Shown here piece by piece: positions 37,315 through 48,239 of a DNA stretch of 64,000 nt. Position numbers and translations under genes: made by a program. The notes beneath the pieces were generated by a model. The model saw nothing but the letters and a program-made list of their open reading frames with translations. It was not told the origin of the DNA and did no database searches. The DNA lies in contig NC_088319.1 in the NCBI RefSeq assembly GCF_910592395.1, positions 13,580,001 to 13,644,000 on the forward strand, read 5' to 3'. How positions within the stretch are numbered: the first letter of the stretch is position 1; each line of letters opens with the position of its first letter. The DNA comes from Lineus longissimus. Taxonomy: Eukaryota > Nemertea > Pilidiophora > Heteronemertea > Lineidae.

Positions 37315-38334
37315 CGGCGTGGTAGGAAAGTAGCTGACTCCATGTTCCAAGATGTCTCCGATAAAGTGGTGTTATCACATGGTGTCCCTCAGGGCTCTGT
37401 GTTAGGGCCAGTACTTTTCAACATCTACACGAGACCTCTCGGTGACGTGATGAGAAGCGAAAATGTAAATTCATTTGAAATGTATGCTGACGACAATCAG
37501 CTACTTGGTATTTTTCCATATGGTAATCTAGGACTTGGAAGTTTAACTGTTGCACGAGTGGAATGTTGCATTCGGAGTGTGGGGCTATGGCTTCTTGTGA
37601 ACGATCTATGCTGCAATGGCTCAAAGACAGCGTTTTTGGCAATAACTTCTTCTCGTAGAAGTCCGTCAGTGACTCAACTTAATGTTGACGGGACCGTTAT
37701 AAGCCGCTGTGATGCTGTGCGAGGCCTGGGCGCTTGGTTCGACCAACACATGGACATGAACGTCCATGTGAGAAAGATTTGTCAAAGCGCATTCTCTAAT
37801 TTGCACAATATTGGCCGAATTAGAAAGTACCTCGACACCGCCAGTACACAGCGACTTGTCCAAGCGCTTGTGATCTCCCGCCTTGACTATAATAATGGTC
37901 TCATCCACGGTCTTCCCAAGAAGACTATTGCCCCATTGCAAAAAGTGCAAAACTCTGCGGCCAGGTTAATAACAAAGACACGGAAACGCCACCATGTGAC
38001 TCCAGTATTGAAGCGGTTACACTGGCTTCCAGTGCACCTGCGATCGCAGTTTAAGATCATCTGCATGGCGCATAAGGCCGTCTATGGGAACAGTTCACCT
38101 CTCTATCTCAGGGAGCTGGTCAGTCCATTTGTTCATTCCCGCACTACGCGTGCTACATCATCAGGATGCAGTCTTGCAGTGCGACGCACCAGAAGCAATT
38201 ATGGGGACAGGAGTTTCTCTGTCTGCGCTGCAAGGCTGTGGAATGGCCTGCCCGGCTCTCTGAGATCAGCTGAGGACTATGTGTCATTCAGAGGCCAGCT
38301 GAAGACTTGGCTCTTTGGAAATTTTTTTTTATAA
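37270..38334 (+). pseudogene. LINE reverse transcriptase, C-terminal part
   Basis: The frame is open for 354 codons. The first 15 or so residues are probably host sequence read through the insertion point. GVPQGSVLGP lies at residues 38-47 and the catalytic YADD at 72-75. These are followed by the LWLLVNDLCCNGSKT segment (the usual W-x-x-x-N-x-L-x-x-N-x-x-K-T block), the thumb-like LDYNNGLIHGLPKK segment, LHWLPVHLRSQFKI and the WNGLPGSLRSAEDYVSFRGQLKTWLF ending typical of L2/CR1-like LINEs. A full ORF2 would be about 900-1000 residues, so two thirds is missing. The surviving part has no stop or frameshift, pointing to fairly recent insertion. It is not a host gene. Confidence 0.92.
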
Positions 38335-38414
38335 ATCCAGGTGGCGCTTTTAACAGCTTTTTCCGTTCTGAGAAGCGCCCTAAAAATGATCTATTGTATG
38401 TATGTATGTATGTA
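37315..38414 (+). mobile_element. 5'-truncated L2/CR1-like LINE retrotransposon
   Basis: The element keeps the C-terminal part of its reverse transcriptase, the 3' untranslated region and the tail. Homology starts near 37315 (RRGRKV), within the region before the GVPQGS motif. The 3' UTR forms a GGCGCTT/AAGCGCC hairpin (38343-38380 region) and ends in about five TGTA units at 38395-38414. That matches the short-repeat tails of L2/CR1-like LINEs, which usually lack clear target-site duplications; none was seen. The apurinic endonuclease and the first half of the reverse transcriptase are missing, so this copy cannot move on its own. Confidence 0.9.
38395..38414 (+). repeat. (TGTA)n microsatellite tail of the LINE
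   Basis: Five TGTA units end the LINE and mark its 3' boundary. Confidence 0.85.
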
Positions 38415-40082
38415 TAAGATAAAATGAAGAGTGCTAGTAAAGTTAAATTATACCATCCCTGTGAGTTTATAACAACGTTCCATCATCTATCGTTTCAGAG
38501 CAGCTATAAATTCGACAGCACGATACCCTCGACACCGCCTCATCAACTTCAAGGACATCACGCCAGACACAATGACACTAATTAATCCACCATCAGCACC
38601 CCGGAATGTTGCCTGAAGGAAGACAGAGTCTACTTAGGGAAAATAACGAGGACATAATCCCGTGTTAATTACCCATAGCACGAGACAACTACAAAACGAG
38701 CCGGTGATTCGGGGGCTAATGACCCAGTGCGGAGTCGATACCTGGCGGGGACAGGCCTGATGGAGATGTCTAACGGCTGTCATTGACCGATGAGAACTAT
38801 AAACCCATATATCGGATCCAAAATAGCGGCATTACACGTAAGAGGTCAGTAAGGCGCTGCTAATGGGGGATTAATGATCATGGCTTCTGGCGACTGTTTA
38901 TGATGAGACAGGATTGTGGTCAGGTATACTGAGTTTTGTTTTCCAATAGTCTGACGAAGGTTTATGAAAGCGTGCAATAAATGTCCCATATTTGGCCGAT
39001 GATGCCTTACAATTAGTCAGCGTCTTGAGACACTGCATGTTCTTGGAACGAGTCAACATCGGGATTTTCGACCTTAGAAAATATACATGAATAAAATGGA
39101 AGACACCCCAGAGGCGTTAGCTCGTAGGAATAGCGACCTATTCATTTCTTTGGAAGATTTCAAACTTGAGCAGTATAAGACCTGCCTCTCACAAAGTAGA
39201 TAGTTGTCCTTTATGATCCTGCGCGATAAGCTTTGTGTAGCTATTTCATAGAATTAGGCTTTCAGCATGTTTCGTCGCGGACGTGATCGGATGCAGTGAC
39301 AATGCTTTGCTAAGAATTGCTGAGCCTGATAACGCCACGTCCCTTTTGAAAGGATCATGCTCTCAATTGTTCCTTTCGGCATTCTTCCCAACAAGGTGCT
39401 GAGTATGCTCTTCTTGTGAAAAGGCTTTGATGCTTCACAGACCGGAATGTATAGCAGTATCTAAGCCTCGCCCACGTTCAAACAACCTGCTATTTATCAA
39501 ACTTAAAGTATCTTACGAGACAATTAAATGCAACTCTTCGAAGGTTTCCTTGGTCGTATGTTATGAATATACTGAAGACAACTTTGGTATCTTTTGAGGT
39601 ATACGGGAAGGGCAACCTCTAAAAGCCATTGTCAAGATATAAGGCTAATGCTTCCGCTTCAAAGCCAAGATGAGCGACATAATTGATGCACACAACAGGG
39701 AACATGTTGTTTCATCGTAGTCGAACGTGCCTTGTTTCACATGGAAATAATTAGAGAATAATTTCTGAACACAAAGAAGGCTCTCTTTTACGCTTCCTCA
39801 AGCACGGAAATCATGGGCATACGTATATATGATACGTTCGCAAACTGCAAAGGTCTACAGTTTCAACATTTTGAGCGAAATGACTGCTCTATCCGAGCGG
39901 GGATTGGTGAGACAAACGGTATTGACAATGAGTGTTATTAATTGCTTTTCTATATCACCGCAATCATGTTATTTTCGGCATAGTCCATTGAGATACACCA
40001 ACCCAAATAATGGTTGTCTCACCAAAACCTCTGTGGTCAAAAAGCGGCCAACACATAAACCATTATAAAATAAAACACTGTT
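38415..40082. other. Non-coding stretch
   Basis: No gene supported. The part at 38560-38990 is moderately GC-rich, has few runs, and contains CTAATGACCC and GGGGGATTAATGATCATGG; it has the texture of a conserved regulatory element. That remains an impression. Confidence 0.35.
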
Positions 40083-40133
40083 TCTAATGTGTTATAATGT
40101 CTAATGTGTTATAATGTCTAATGTGTTATAATG
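40083..40133. repeat. Three-copy 17-bp tandem repeat
   Basis: TCTAATGTGTTATAATG is repeated exactly three times (40083, 40100, 40117), about 500 bp upstream of the plus-strand receptor start. Confidence 0.95.
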
Positions 40134-40640
40134 TCGCTTTTAGTGATCTTATAGTTTCTCTTTTCAGTTAGTAGTACAAGGGAGTCGTCGTGCCCGTCTA
40201 CAAAACGATAGTGGCAAGGAAAGTGTAGCGTGTGGAAGCCAAAGAACATATGTGAGTACAAAAGTGACGTACACGCACAACCAACTCAACATGAGAGTTT
40301 CTTCGTATCTATTCCGTTTTAAAATGGAAACTGAAATTGCATTTCTCTAGGATAACGTATCGACGGTAAAGTTACAACTATAGATAGCTATTGTATGGAG
40401 ATAACGAGACGACCTAGACTTTCTAGAGTGCATTGGTTCCGACTCCATATTTCTTGAGGAATCAATAATTCAAAGCATCGACGTTTTATTTGTCATAGTA
40501 GGGCGAAAACAGGAGGTCAAAATATAGCTGAAGGATACATGAAATATAACGTTTGCACATGCACAGTGTCAGTCTAATATGGTGTTCAATTCACGAGGGA
40601 ATTCTTAATATCGGATTAGCTGGTACAGAATGGGCAAAAT
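40134..40640 (+). promoter_or_regulatory. Upstream region of the plus-strand receptor
   Basis: This is the 507 bp before the receptor ATG and presumably holds the promoter and 5' UTR. No TATA box at a fitting distance or initiator can be placed with confidence. A weak acceptor-like TAGCTGGTACAG ends at 40627, so a non-coding first exon further upstream is possible. Confidence 0.3.
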
Positions 40641-41768
40641 ATGGCCGAATATGAAAATGATGATGATGGGTTCAACCACTCAGTCAATCCTTGCTCGCCG
40701 CACTGGGGACACGACCGTGAGCCAAGCAGACTTGAGTTATGGTCTTGCTGGTATGGGAACTACCACGGATATGTTGCGATGATTGTTTGTTCATTCGGAG
40801 TCTTGGCAAATATTCTCAACATTGTGATCCTGACTAAAAAGAACATGCAGACCTCCACGAATTGCATCCTCACGGGTTTAGCTGTATCGGACCTAATGAC
40901 GATGTCCTCGTATTTGCCGTTCGCATATCATTTTTATGTGATGTTTCCAGGCCCTGTAACTAACCCGGAAAAAAATGAATTCGGCTGGATGGCTTTCATG
41001 ATGTTCAATGCCTTATTCACAGCCACGACACATACGATTTCAATATGGATAGGTGTGGTCCTAGCTATCTTTAGATATATCTATATCCGTCTGGCCACTG
41101 AAGGCTACATCAAGTGTAGCATGCCAAGAGCGAAAATTGCCGTCATCACTGTATATCTGTGTTCGATAATAATTTGTATACCTAACTACTGTTCCTTAAC
41201 TCTTGTAGAAATGACTGATAGGAATACAAATAGGACGTTTTACATGTTGAAATCCGTCAACAAGACAAACGAAGCCTCTCATATGTTGATGAACATAAAC
41301 CTGTGGACCTATGCAATTCTTGCGAAAATAGTCCCATGTCTTTTAATGTGCATTTTTGGTGGGATACTTCTTTTCACGCTACACCTCGCTAAAAGAAAAG
41401 GAGCACTGTTGCATAAACATAACAGAGTCAGCGATTCGTTCCGGAACAGGATGCGCGAGCACTCACGAACTACCCGGATGTTGGTGGCAGTCATTTTGTT
41501 ATTTCTAGTGACCGAATTACCGCAAGGTATATTGCTGGTAATCAGCATAAAAAAGAGTTCCTTCTTTCTAGAGGTTTATACGCCCCTCGGTGACTTGATG
41601 GATGCGGTTGCGCTCATCAACAATAGTATTAACTTTGTTTTGTATTGTTCAATGAGTAAGAGTTTTCGTGATCACTTTATTGATATTATCTGCTGTTTTT
41701 GCCACTACCATAAAAAACAACCGTATATGTTGGGCAAGAGGAGCCGCGCCACCGAGTCAATGTTATAG
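40641..41768 (+). CDS. Intronless class A peptide GPCR, DMSR/myosuppressin-like
   Basis: This 375-residue seven-transmembrane receptor should couple a neuropeptide signal to heterotrimeric G proteins at the plasma membrane. The start is the first ATG of the frame, in AAAATATGG context. Helices lie near residues 42-65, 73-98, 115-147, 165-187, 221-249, 280-302 and 317-336. Visible landmarks are Asn57 (1.50), LAVSD with Asp84 (2.50), HTISIW at 131-136, FRY at 144-146 in place of DRY, TELPQG at 291-296 in place of CWxP, LGDLMDAVALINNSINFVLYC at helix 7 with NFxxY (331-335) in place of NPxxY, then SMSKSFRDHF. This combination, and no helix-3 Cys, is characteristic of the myosuppressin/FMRFamide-type (DMSR, srw-related) receptors. 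N-glycosylation sequons sit at Asn12, Asn197 and Asn207, and tail cysteines 351, 352 and 354 may be palmitoylated. The ligand is not determined. The single-exon structure fits lineage-specific expansion, possibly by retroposition. Confidence 0.92.
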   Translation: MAEYENDDDGFNHSVNPCSPHWGHDREPSRLELWSCWYGNYHGYVAMIVCSFGVLANILNIVILTKKNMQTSTNCILTGLAVSDLMTMSSYLPFAYHFYVMFPGPVTNPEKNEFGWMAFMMFNALFTATTHTISIWIGVVLAIFRYIYIRLATEGYIKCSMPRAKIAVITVYLCSIIICIPNYCSLTLVEMTDRNTNRTFYMLKSVNKTNEASHMLMNINLWTYAILAKIVPCLLMCIFGGILLFTLHLAKRKGALLHKHNRVSDSFRNRMREHSRTTRMLVAVILLFLVTELPQGILLVISIKKSSFFLEVYTPLGDLMDAVALINNSINFVLYCSMSKSFRDHFIDIICCFCHYHKKQPYMLGKRSRATESML

Positions 41769-44339
41769 CTACAGACAGTTGAAGGCATCACAAAAATCCC
41801 ACATCGGGCGCACAAAAAGGTGAACATCGGCGACATAGTTTCGCACGAGTCTTTAAAATCTTGGATAAAACTATCGTTTCGTTGACGCCAAAGTGCATTG
41901 TGTAATCTAAACTGGCATTTCTTTCATAAAGGATTTCAAAAACCGATTATGATCTCGCAGATACTTCTCTTTGTCTTCTGAAGTGACTTGTTAAAGATCT
42001 CTTAAATACCTTAAGTTACGCTAAAGTGTTTGAGTGCATTCCTCCCACTAGCAACACATAACCGAAGTTGCTTGACAAAGGTTTCCTTGTAGAGAGGTTG
42101 CGTGCCTTTCCGACTCCCCCTCACACTTTTAAGCTAAACTCGGGAGTCGCTTTAAAAAAAAAAGTGACGAGGTAAATCAGGCCGCTCGAGAATATTGACT
42201 TGAAATGACGGGACGCTTATACTAAGTGGGCTTCAAAGCTTTTAATACAGAGAAGGACGGAAAAGGACGACATCACTGATGACGTAATATCCGGAAATTG
42301 AGTGACGGCAGAGTGTCAGTTGCACTTGAGCCTGGGCGATGTATAGCTTCTCTTATGATCCGACAATCAGGTCTTTCTGCACGTGCTCATAGGGCAGGTA
42401 GATACGGAGAGTTGTGTCAAACACAAATCATCCGGATAACTCTTCAGAGCGAGATTCCGTCGCGTTTCAATTTCCTTTATTCCACTCACCCTGCGTCTGT
42501 ATTTTGATGAAGGATTCACATCGATAGGACGGGATAAGATCGCCATAACAACATATCTTCATATAATACAGTGTGTATGTGCGGGTACATCACTGCACTT
42601 TGTCAGCTAAATGAAATGTAAAAAGTTAATATAATAAATGATTTTTCAAAACACTACTGTCTTGTTCTTGTTTTAACGTATACGCAGCTCATCATGCACG
42701 GCGGCTTGAGTCACATCCAGACGACAGAATGCACAACATTTCTGTAATCTGTCGTGAGACCGCATTACTATTGATTTCACCTACAGAATAACAGTCACCG
42801 TCTTCACTATTTATTCCACCAAAGTGATTGACCGACTTCGTTTGTTATATTCACCGATAACACAACCCCAAAATGCGTGTCTCATTGGAGATACTTACAG
42901 ACAGAAGGTAAGTGCGCGACCTCAGCGGCGAATGGTACATTTAGTTTGTTTCATATAGCGGCCACCGCGTGAGCCCTTTCCCGTGAGTTGGGACAGCGGT
43001 TATTTGCAAAACTATCTGAACAGTTTCGGATGACCGCATCACACTAACCGGCTAAGAAAATTTAGGAGCCAAATAAACCAGTAGGGCGCGCGAAGTGCGA
43101 ATGTTCATCTTGTCGCGCGACTGGCAACCAGTGACCCCAACACTTGAACGATGTGTTGAGCTGGCCGCTGAATTTTGCAACCGTTGTCAAGGCCTTGTGG
43201 CAAAATCCAGGTGGCATTAAAGTTGCACAGGAAGATCGACGAAAAGAGAACACTAAAAAGGTTAAAGTGGTCAACTTCAAAATCGTCGACAGCTTATGTA
43301 GGACAGCTTATGCCGAGGGTTTACGATCAAGTCAAAGGCTGGAGACATGTTGATGCTACATGTAGCATGCAGAATATGACGTCGCCATCTATGTTACGAT
43401 AGTTACATCATACTGCTACCGTCCTCCTGAAGATAGACAAACCCCATGTACATTCTCCGGCGTCAGTCACAGCAAGAAGATGAGGAATACATTCATTTAT
43501 TCGTCGTGGTATAGCGTTGCAATCTATGTGGCAAGTGGGATATATGCCAATTTGATTCAGTCAGTCGTACTCAACCCTGTATACGGTAAATTACCAGGTT
43601 TATGTCACAACCGTCTAACTATTGATTCTTTGTAATACCGCGGTTTGCCGAATAAAATTACCTATGAAAATTCATCAACATATAATACCATTTTTCGACG
43701 AATAATTCAATGTGTCTTTTGATTCGTGAGGTGCTTGCACAAAGGAAGGTACTGCAGCGAACATGCATCCGCTGATAAGTTTGAGACCAAACTCTTGAAA
43801 CATAGATGGCGACGCAATATCCCGACGAATACATTCTGTCTTCGGTCTTCGTCAGTTGTGACTGACGTCCTGTGCATGAAAGTCTTTCAAGTTTTTGGGT
43901 TTCTGGTCCACGATGGGTCTATAGCGCGCTCTAAATCGACGGAGTATGATTTCCAATCATGTAAATCTCTGCAGCTATCGTATAACACGCATCGAAAATG
44001 TGCAAGTAGTGAAAACACCATACGTAACAATGATACGGATACACAACACGGGGATGCATTTTGAACTTGCCGAAAGTATCTACAGTTGTGATGTATTCGT
44101 TGATTGGTACCGTCCACGCGCCACGTTCAAACTCTGAAGCAAGATTAGTTTCAAAACCTGAACAAGGCGCTTTGGTGGCCTGGCATAGCCTGGCTACAAT
44201 GAGGAGTTGTAGAATAAGTTAAAGGCACGGTCCACATCTGACGCTGAATTAGGTCAGAGAGGTTGTTAGCCTTAACTTCACATTAACTAAAAAATTCTGA
44301 TGTTTCCAATAAAGCAAAAACCAATTGACAGTTTTAACT
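41769..44339. other. Convergent intergenic region between the two receptors
   Basis: This 2.6-kb stretch holds the 3' UTRs of both receptors. A short frame with good ATG context (ATG at 42873) meets a strong AG|GTAAGT donor at 42907/42908, so a tiny first exon is conceivable, but no downstream exon was found. Other frames near 43062-44137 overlap in several frames and begin without ATG. Confidence 0.4.
42633..42638 (+). terminator. Candidate poly(A) signal of the plus-strand receptor
   Basis: AATAAA lies about 865 bp after the stop, followed within 30-50 bp by a T/GT-rich stretch (CTGTCTTGTTCTTGTTTT). It is the best canonical signal I saw downstream. Another AATAAA near 43072 is possible. 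Confidence 0.35.
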
Positions 44340-44345
44340 TTTATT
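44340..44345 (-). terminator. Candidate poly(A) signal of the minus-strand receptor
   Basis: AATAAA on the minus strand lies about 195 bp after the stop codon at 44541, a normal 3' UTR length. Confidence 0.5.
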
Positions 44346-44540
44346 TAGCAATAAAGCCAATTTGACAGTTGGCGTGTAATATTGACATACGCTTGGTTAC
44401 TGCAAGGCGGTCGTCATCTTCTAAATCATGTGTAATTAGTGGTCTTTATCTCATAATCTTTTAAGTATTGGGCTTTTGTCAACTGATTTATATATTTATA
44501 CACATATCAGGGTAATGCTGTACAAAGAAATGCACAAAGC

Positions 44541-46860
44541 CTATTCCATGATACGTTTCTTGTACAAGGTAGAACGTGTTAAGTTCAGATTTCGACGCGA
44601 CGACTTTAAAACGTCAGATAAGTCAATATCAGCGGCTGTGATGGATTGAGTGCCCGGTACACTCCCCAAGCTACCCTGAGACATCTGCCGGCTGAACCTT
44701 GACCAGCGCGCCACACCGGCGCCACTGGTTTGTGAAATGACCGACATTCTCGCTATTGAAGTATTTGTGAGCGGGCTCACACGGGTGCGTATGTTGCCGA
44801 CAAGAGAAACTGGACTCTGAAAGGCGTAAGTCAGCTTCTTGAAGACAACTCGTGAAGGAGGGGAGCGCATCGAGGTGTCCTCTACACTATCAAAAACAGA
44901 AACTCGGCGAGTCGTTGGTGTCTGCGGTGTCTTCGGAGTTTCAGGTGTCCTTGATAAGTTGGTGGCAATTTCAAATCGCGGGGACCTTTTATTTGGTGTG
45001 TACGGCTTGATATATCCTTGGCTGTGTTGTTTACAAGATGTATGATCGGCCGCTGTTTGACTTGGTTGTTCTAAGATGTCGTTACAAGTTTCTATATCTT
45101 CTATTATACCGTCGTGATCAATGTGGTGTGGAAATTCATCGTCCATATTCAACACAACTTGGCTTGTTCGAAATGCACACTTTGATTCGACCAATTCTCG
45201 ACCGTGTTGAATACACCTGAATTCCGACTTCCTAACCTTCTCCGTTTTGCAACACGAAATCGCGTTCAGTGTAGCTGCTCGGAATCTTTGACTGATCAGG
45301 TAGAATGGCAGAGGTATCAAGAACAGAGTCAGCGTCTCGACACAGAATATGGCGGTGCTTGCGTCCGATTTGGTCGTCCCGCTGGCAAATTTGGCAATCG
45401 ACACACACATTGAGAAGAGCTCCCCAGGAAGCCGTAGAACTGCAATGAGAGCCACAGACCTGGCGGCGAAGAGCTGCCCTTCAAGACGGAGATTCTTTCC
45501 CGAACGGATGTTTCGAAAGCGATTGGAGAAGGTCGCCGTTATGATGGTCTTCTTGTCGTACAGTTCAATGCTGCACAAGATTATCAGAACGATGATGACA
45601 GTCAAGGAGCCAGAAAGCCGAGCTTCTGATTGGACTAATATGGACATGATGCTGTCGTCGGTGATGTCACAGCGGTAGGCACCTGGGTGGTAGATTATTC
45701 CGTTTTGAGAAGCTGCGTGGATGGTTGCGGTGCATGCTGAAAAATAGTGAACTATAGGGTTAGCCATAAGAATTTATTTTTATACAGCCAAGTTGGTTAT
45801 CTCCGATCTGCGGACACGACAGGGCCAAGCTTGGTGCACAAGATATGAGAGATATTTCTTCCGTATTGGCGCGGAACAGTCGTCCGCCCACGCTCTCTTT
45901 TAACTCATTCGCATAAAATAGTGTGGTTTATACGTGACAAAAACATTATTTCAGCTCTTTTTAACAGATCCATGCCTAAAGGTTGAGTACGGTGCTTACC
46001 TCCGATAACCCATGGTATTATGACGCCGAGAATGGTTCGTGATCTTGTTATGACATCTTCGTATACCTTAAAGTACTTCACGCAAACGTACCTAAAAGAA
46101 AAAATAGATGCGTTAATGTTAGACAATATTTTTAACACATGGTGTAGGTCTTCATTGCATTTGTCATCAATATTTACCAAAATGCCTGTCGAATGCTTGT
46201 AGTATTGACTGAAATTGGTCTTTTTAGGCAGTATTTACGTCATTTGAGTTCGTTCATTTAAAACATGCAACTTTCTTGATGAAACAGTTAGTTTACTTAC
46301 CTATCGAAGAGTAGTATGCTCAGCTGAAACAGGGTTGAATAACGCAGTAATGCATTCAGAAAGCCCGATGCCACGCATGGGGCGCCCCCGAATATCCACT
46401 CTCTGTATAGCATGGTGATAAGACTGAAAACTGCCACGTTCATCATCTGTAGGAGTCCAGATGCACTGTAGTTCAGCAAGAATATTTCTGGATTTAAAAA
46501 AAACCGCAATGTTATAACTCATTATCACAATTTTAACTGCACTCTTTTTTCAAAGGCCTTATCCGAAATATTTGAAAAATTTCAAGTCACAAAATCAGTG
46601 AATCTATAAAGTCTGTCGTGTTTTCTGACACAAGTTTTTTTAGCAATCACGACTTCAAAGACCTTTATTGTCTTACCTATGGAGATTTCCGATTCCCGGA
46701 CGCTCTTTAAAAGCAGCACTACAATAAGTGACAGAGCTGTTAGAGCGAATGCCAAGCCAATTGTCGTGAATACTAAAAGGGTGTGGGATAACTCAAGGCT
46801 GGGCTGGGCGGCCAGCAGTAATGTTCCATTCGTGGCATTTACGTCAACTGATGAATTCAT
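44541..46860 (-). CDS. Orphan class A GPCR, four exons, long C-tail
   Basis: The minus-strand exons are 46677-46860, 46301-46487, 46000-46091 and 44541-45736. All introns are GT-AG (donors ATAG|GTAAG, ATAG|GTAAGT and GGAG|GTAAGC; acceptors TCCAG, TTTTAG and TTTTTCAG) with phases 1, 2 and 1, and the frame closes exactly at 552 residues. ATG 46860 is chosen because MNSSVDVNATNGT gives three N-glycosylation sequons at the extracellular end and position -3 is A. Helices lie near 28-51, 63-88, 99-131, 142-165, 196-214, 244-268 and 282-303. Cys99 and DRY 123-125 are exactly 25 positions apart as in class A (3.25/3.50). Trp151 (4.50), Cys177 in loop 2 and Pro258 (6.50) are present. Asp2.50 is replaced in NYSASG (67-72), CWxP reads LRLP, and NPxxY reads PLPFY (296-300). 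Cys316/317 may be palmitoylated. The tail of about 235 residues has TP repeats (419-428) and RRVS (431-434). Family and ligand are not recognised. Confidence 0.85.
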
Positions 46861-47856
46861 CGTTGGCGGCGATGTTGTTCTTGAGCAATTTTCCACCTGT
46901 GAAAAAAATGCCACCTCTCGACTTGATTCAAGTTGGTTTGAAATCGCTCTCTGTTAATGAGAACGAATGATTACTTCAGCAAGTTTTATTCGCAGCTGAA
47001 TCTTCTTCTTCTGCGTGTTTAGCGTGAGAGCGCTTCGATCGGCATCTTCGATATGCAATGGCAGGGCATGCGGAGTCCTGCCCTTAAATGATACCTTGAG
47101 CCCAAGATCGTGGTGGGGGAGGGGGTCAGCGTAGCGTGTGACCTCATACGGGGTCGGGCATCAAACATATGACAGGTGTCCCTTTGAACCATCGACCCCA
47201 CGTAGAGCAAATTCAAAGAAAGAAATCTCCTGTATGTTCCCCTAACATGACCCGGGTCCTTATGTTATCACCATACCATTCCTACGATAGCCCCCGCAAA
47301 CGCCTTTTCCCTGATTAACTAGGTCTTTCAAGTTCCGTGAGATATATAACGAATGGACTTATTACCAACATATCACTTTTCCTCGCGACGACATGTAACA
47401 GATGTCGTCTAAACACTAATTTTGTCACACCTTATGACGTCATTTGCCAAAAGTGTTGATTGCACGAAACTATTGAGTGAGAGAAATACCTTTCTAGAAT
47501 GTGTAATGCAGCTTCAAAGAGATTTTGTTTTATTCCTGACAAAATATTCCCACACTGTGGACTCGATACCCCTTTAAACTGCAGCAAGTTTACAAAATAG
47601 TATTTAAATGGCGTGCTGAATTGTAATGTAAACGACTTTTAAAAAACAATTTTCGTTTTATTCCAGTTTTTGAGTCTCAAGTGCATTTCACTGCGCATTG
47701 ATAGCATCATAATACAGCAAATAAAGGGAGTTTTAATAGAGATTTTTTCTCAGTTTCTGACTCTGAAACAATCTTGAATGCATGTTTCAATCGAATTCCC
47801 ATTAAGCCAGAGACTATAAACTCACAAAGACCGAGATTTTTACATCAGCATTTTTT
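46861..47856. other. Upstream region of the minus-strand receptor
   Basis: It should contain the 5' UTR and promoter. A pyrimidine-rich TTTTTTTCACAG acceptor-like sequence (minus strand, ending at 46896) precedes the first coding exon in the same frame. The coding exon could therefore be a second exon with an upstream non-coding or signal-peptide exon; none was identified. Confidence 0.35.
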
Positions 47857-47879
47857 CCCCCCCCCCCCCCCCCCCCCCC
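47857..47879. repeat. 23-nt poly(C) run
   Basis: A run of 23 consecutive C, preceded by T6. The length is likely polymorphic and prone to sequencing error. Confidence 0.95.
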
Positions 47880-48239
47880 ACTCCCGCTCACATCCCAATA
47901 GAGTTAGTTAGGGATGAATCGACTGCAGTCACATCCCGCTTCTACGGGGTTAGATATTCAATAAACCGATAATTAAATATTTCATCAGTTCAAGAGAAAC
48001 ATATCTCGACAAAACAAACAGTTGGTCTTGCTAAATTGACAGGAGAGAGTAGTTTCTAGCTGATTACCTTGCCCGCGTTTCAGTTAGCTTTATATCGGAA
48101 ATCAATTGTTTGGAAAGTGATATGCGAAGAAGACAACGGTAGACGACGAAATTGATATGACTGCCTCACTTTTGGCAGATTTTTCAATAAGTAGATAGAC
48201 AATGGTTCTGTTAATAATGTGACAACGCGGTTGCCTTTA
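47880..48239. other. Non-coding stretch
   Basis: Nothing supportable. Confidence 0.4.

Noticed and set aside
42873-42907. ATG followed by a strong AG\|GTAAGT donor, candidate first exon of 12 codons
   Set aside because: No acceptor and coding exon downstream could be linked to it before the convergent receptor.
46861-46914. In-frame extension of the minus-strand receptor upstream of ATG 46860
   Set aside because: It has no ATG. It contains a TTTTTTTCACAG acceptor-like sequence, so it is more likely intron or 5' UTR; the ATG at 46860 with three N-glycosylation sequons is the better start.
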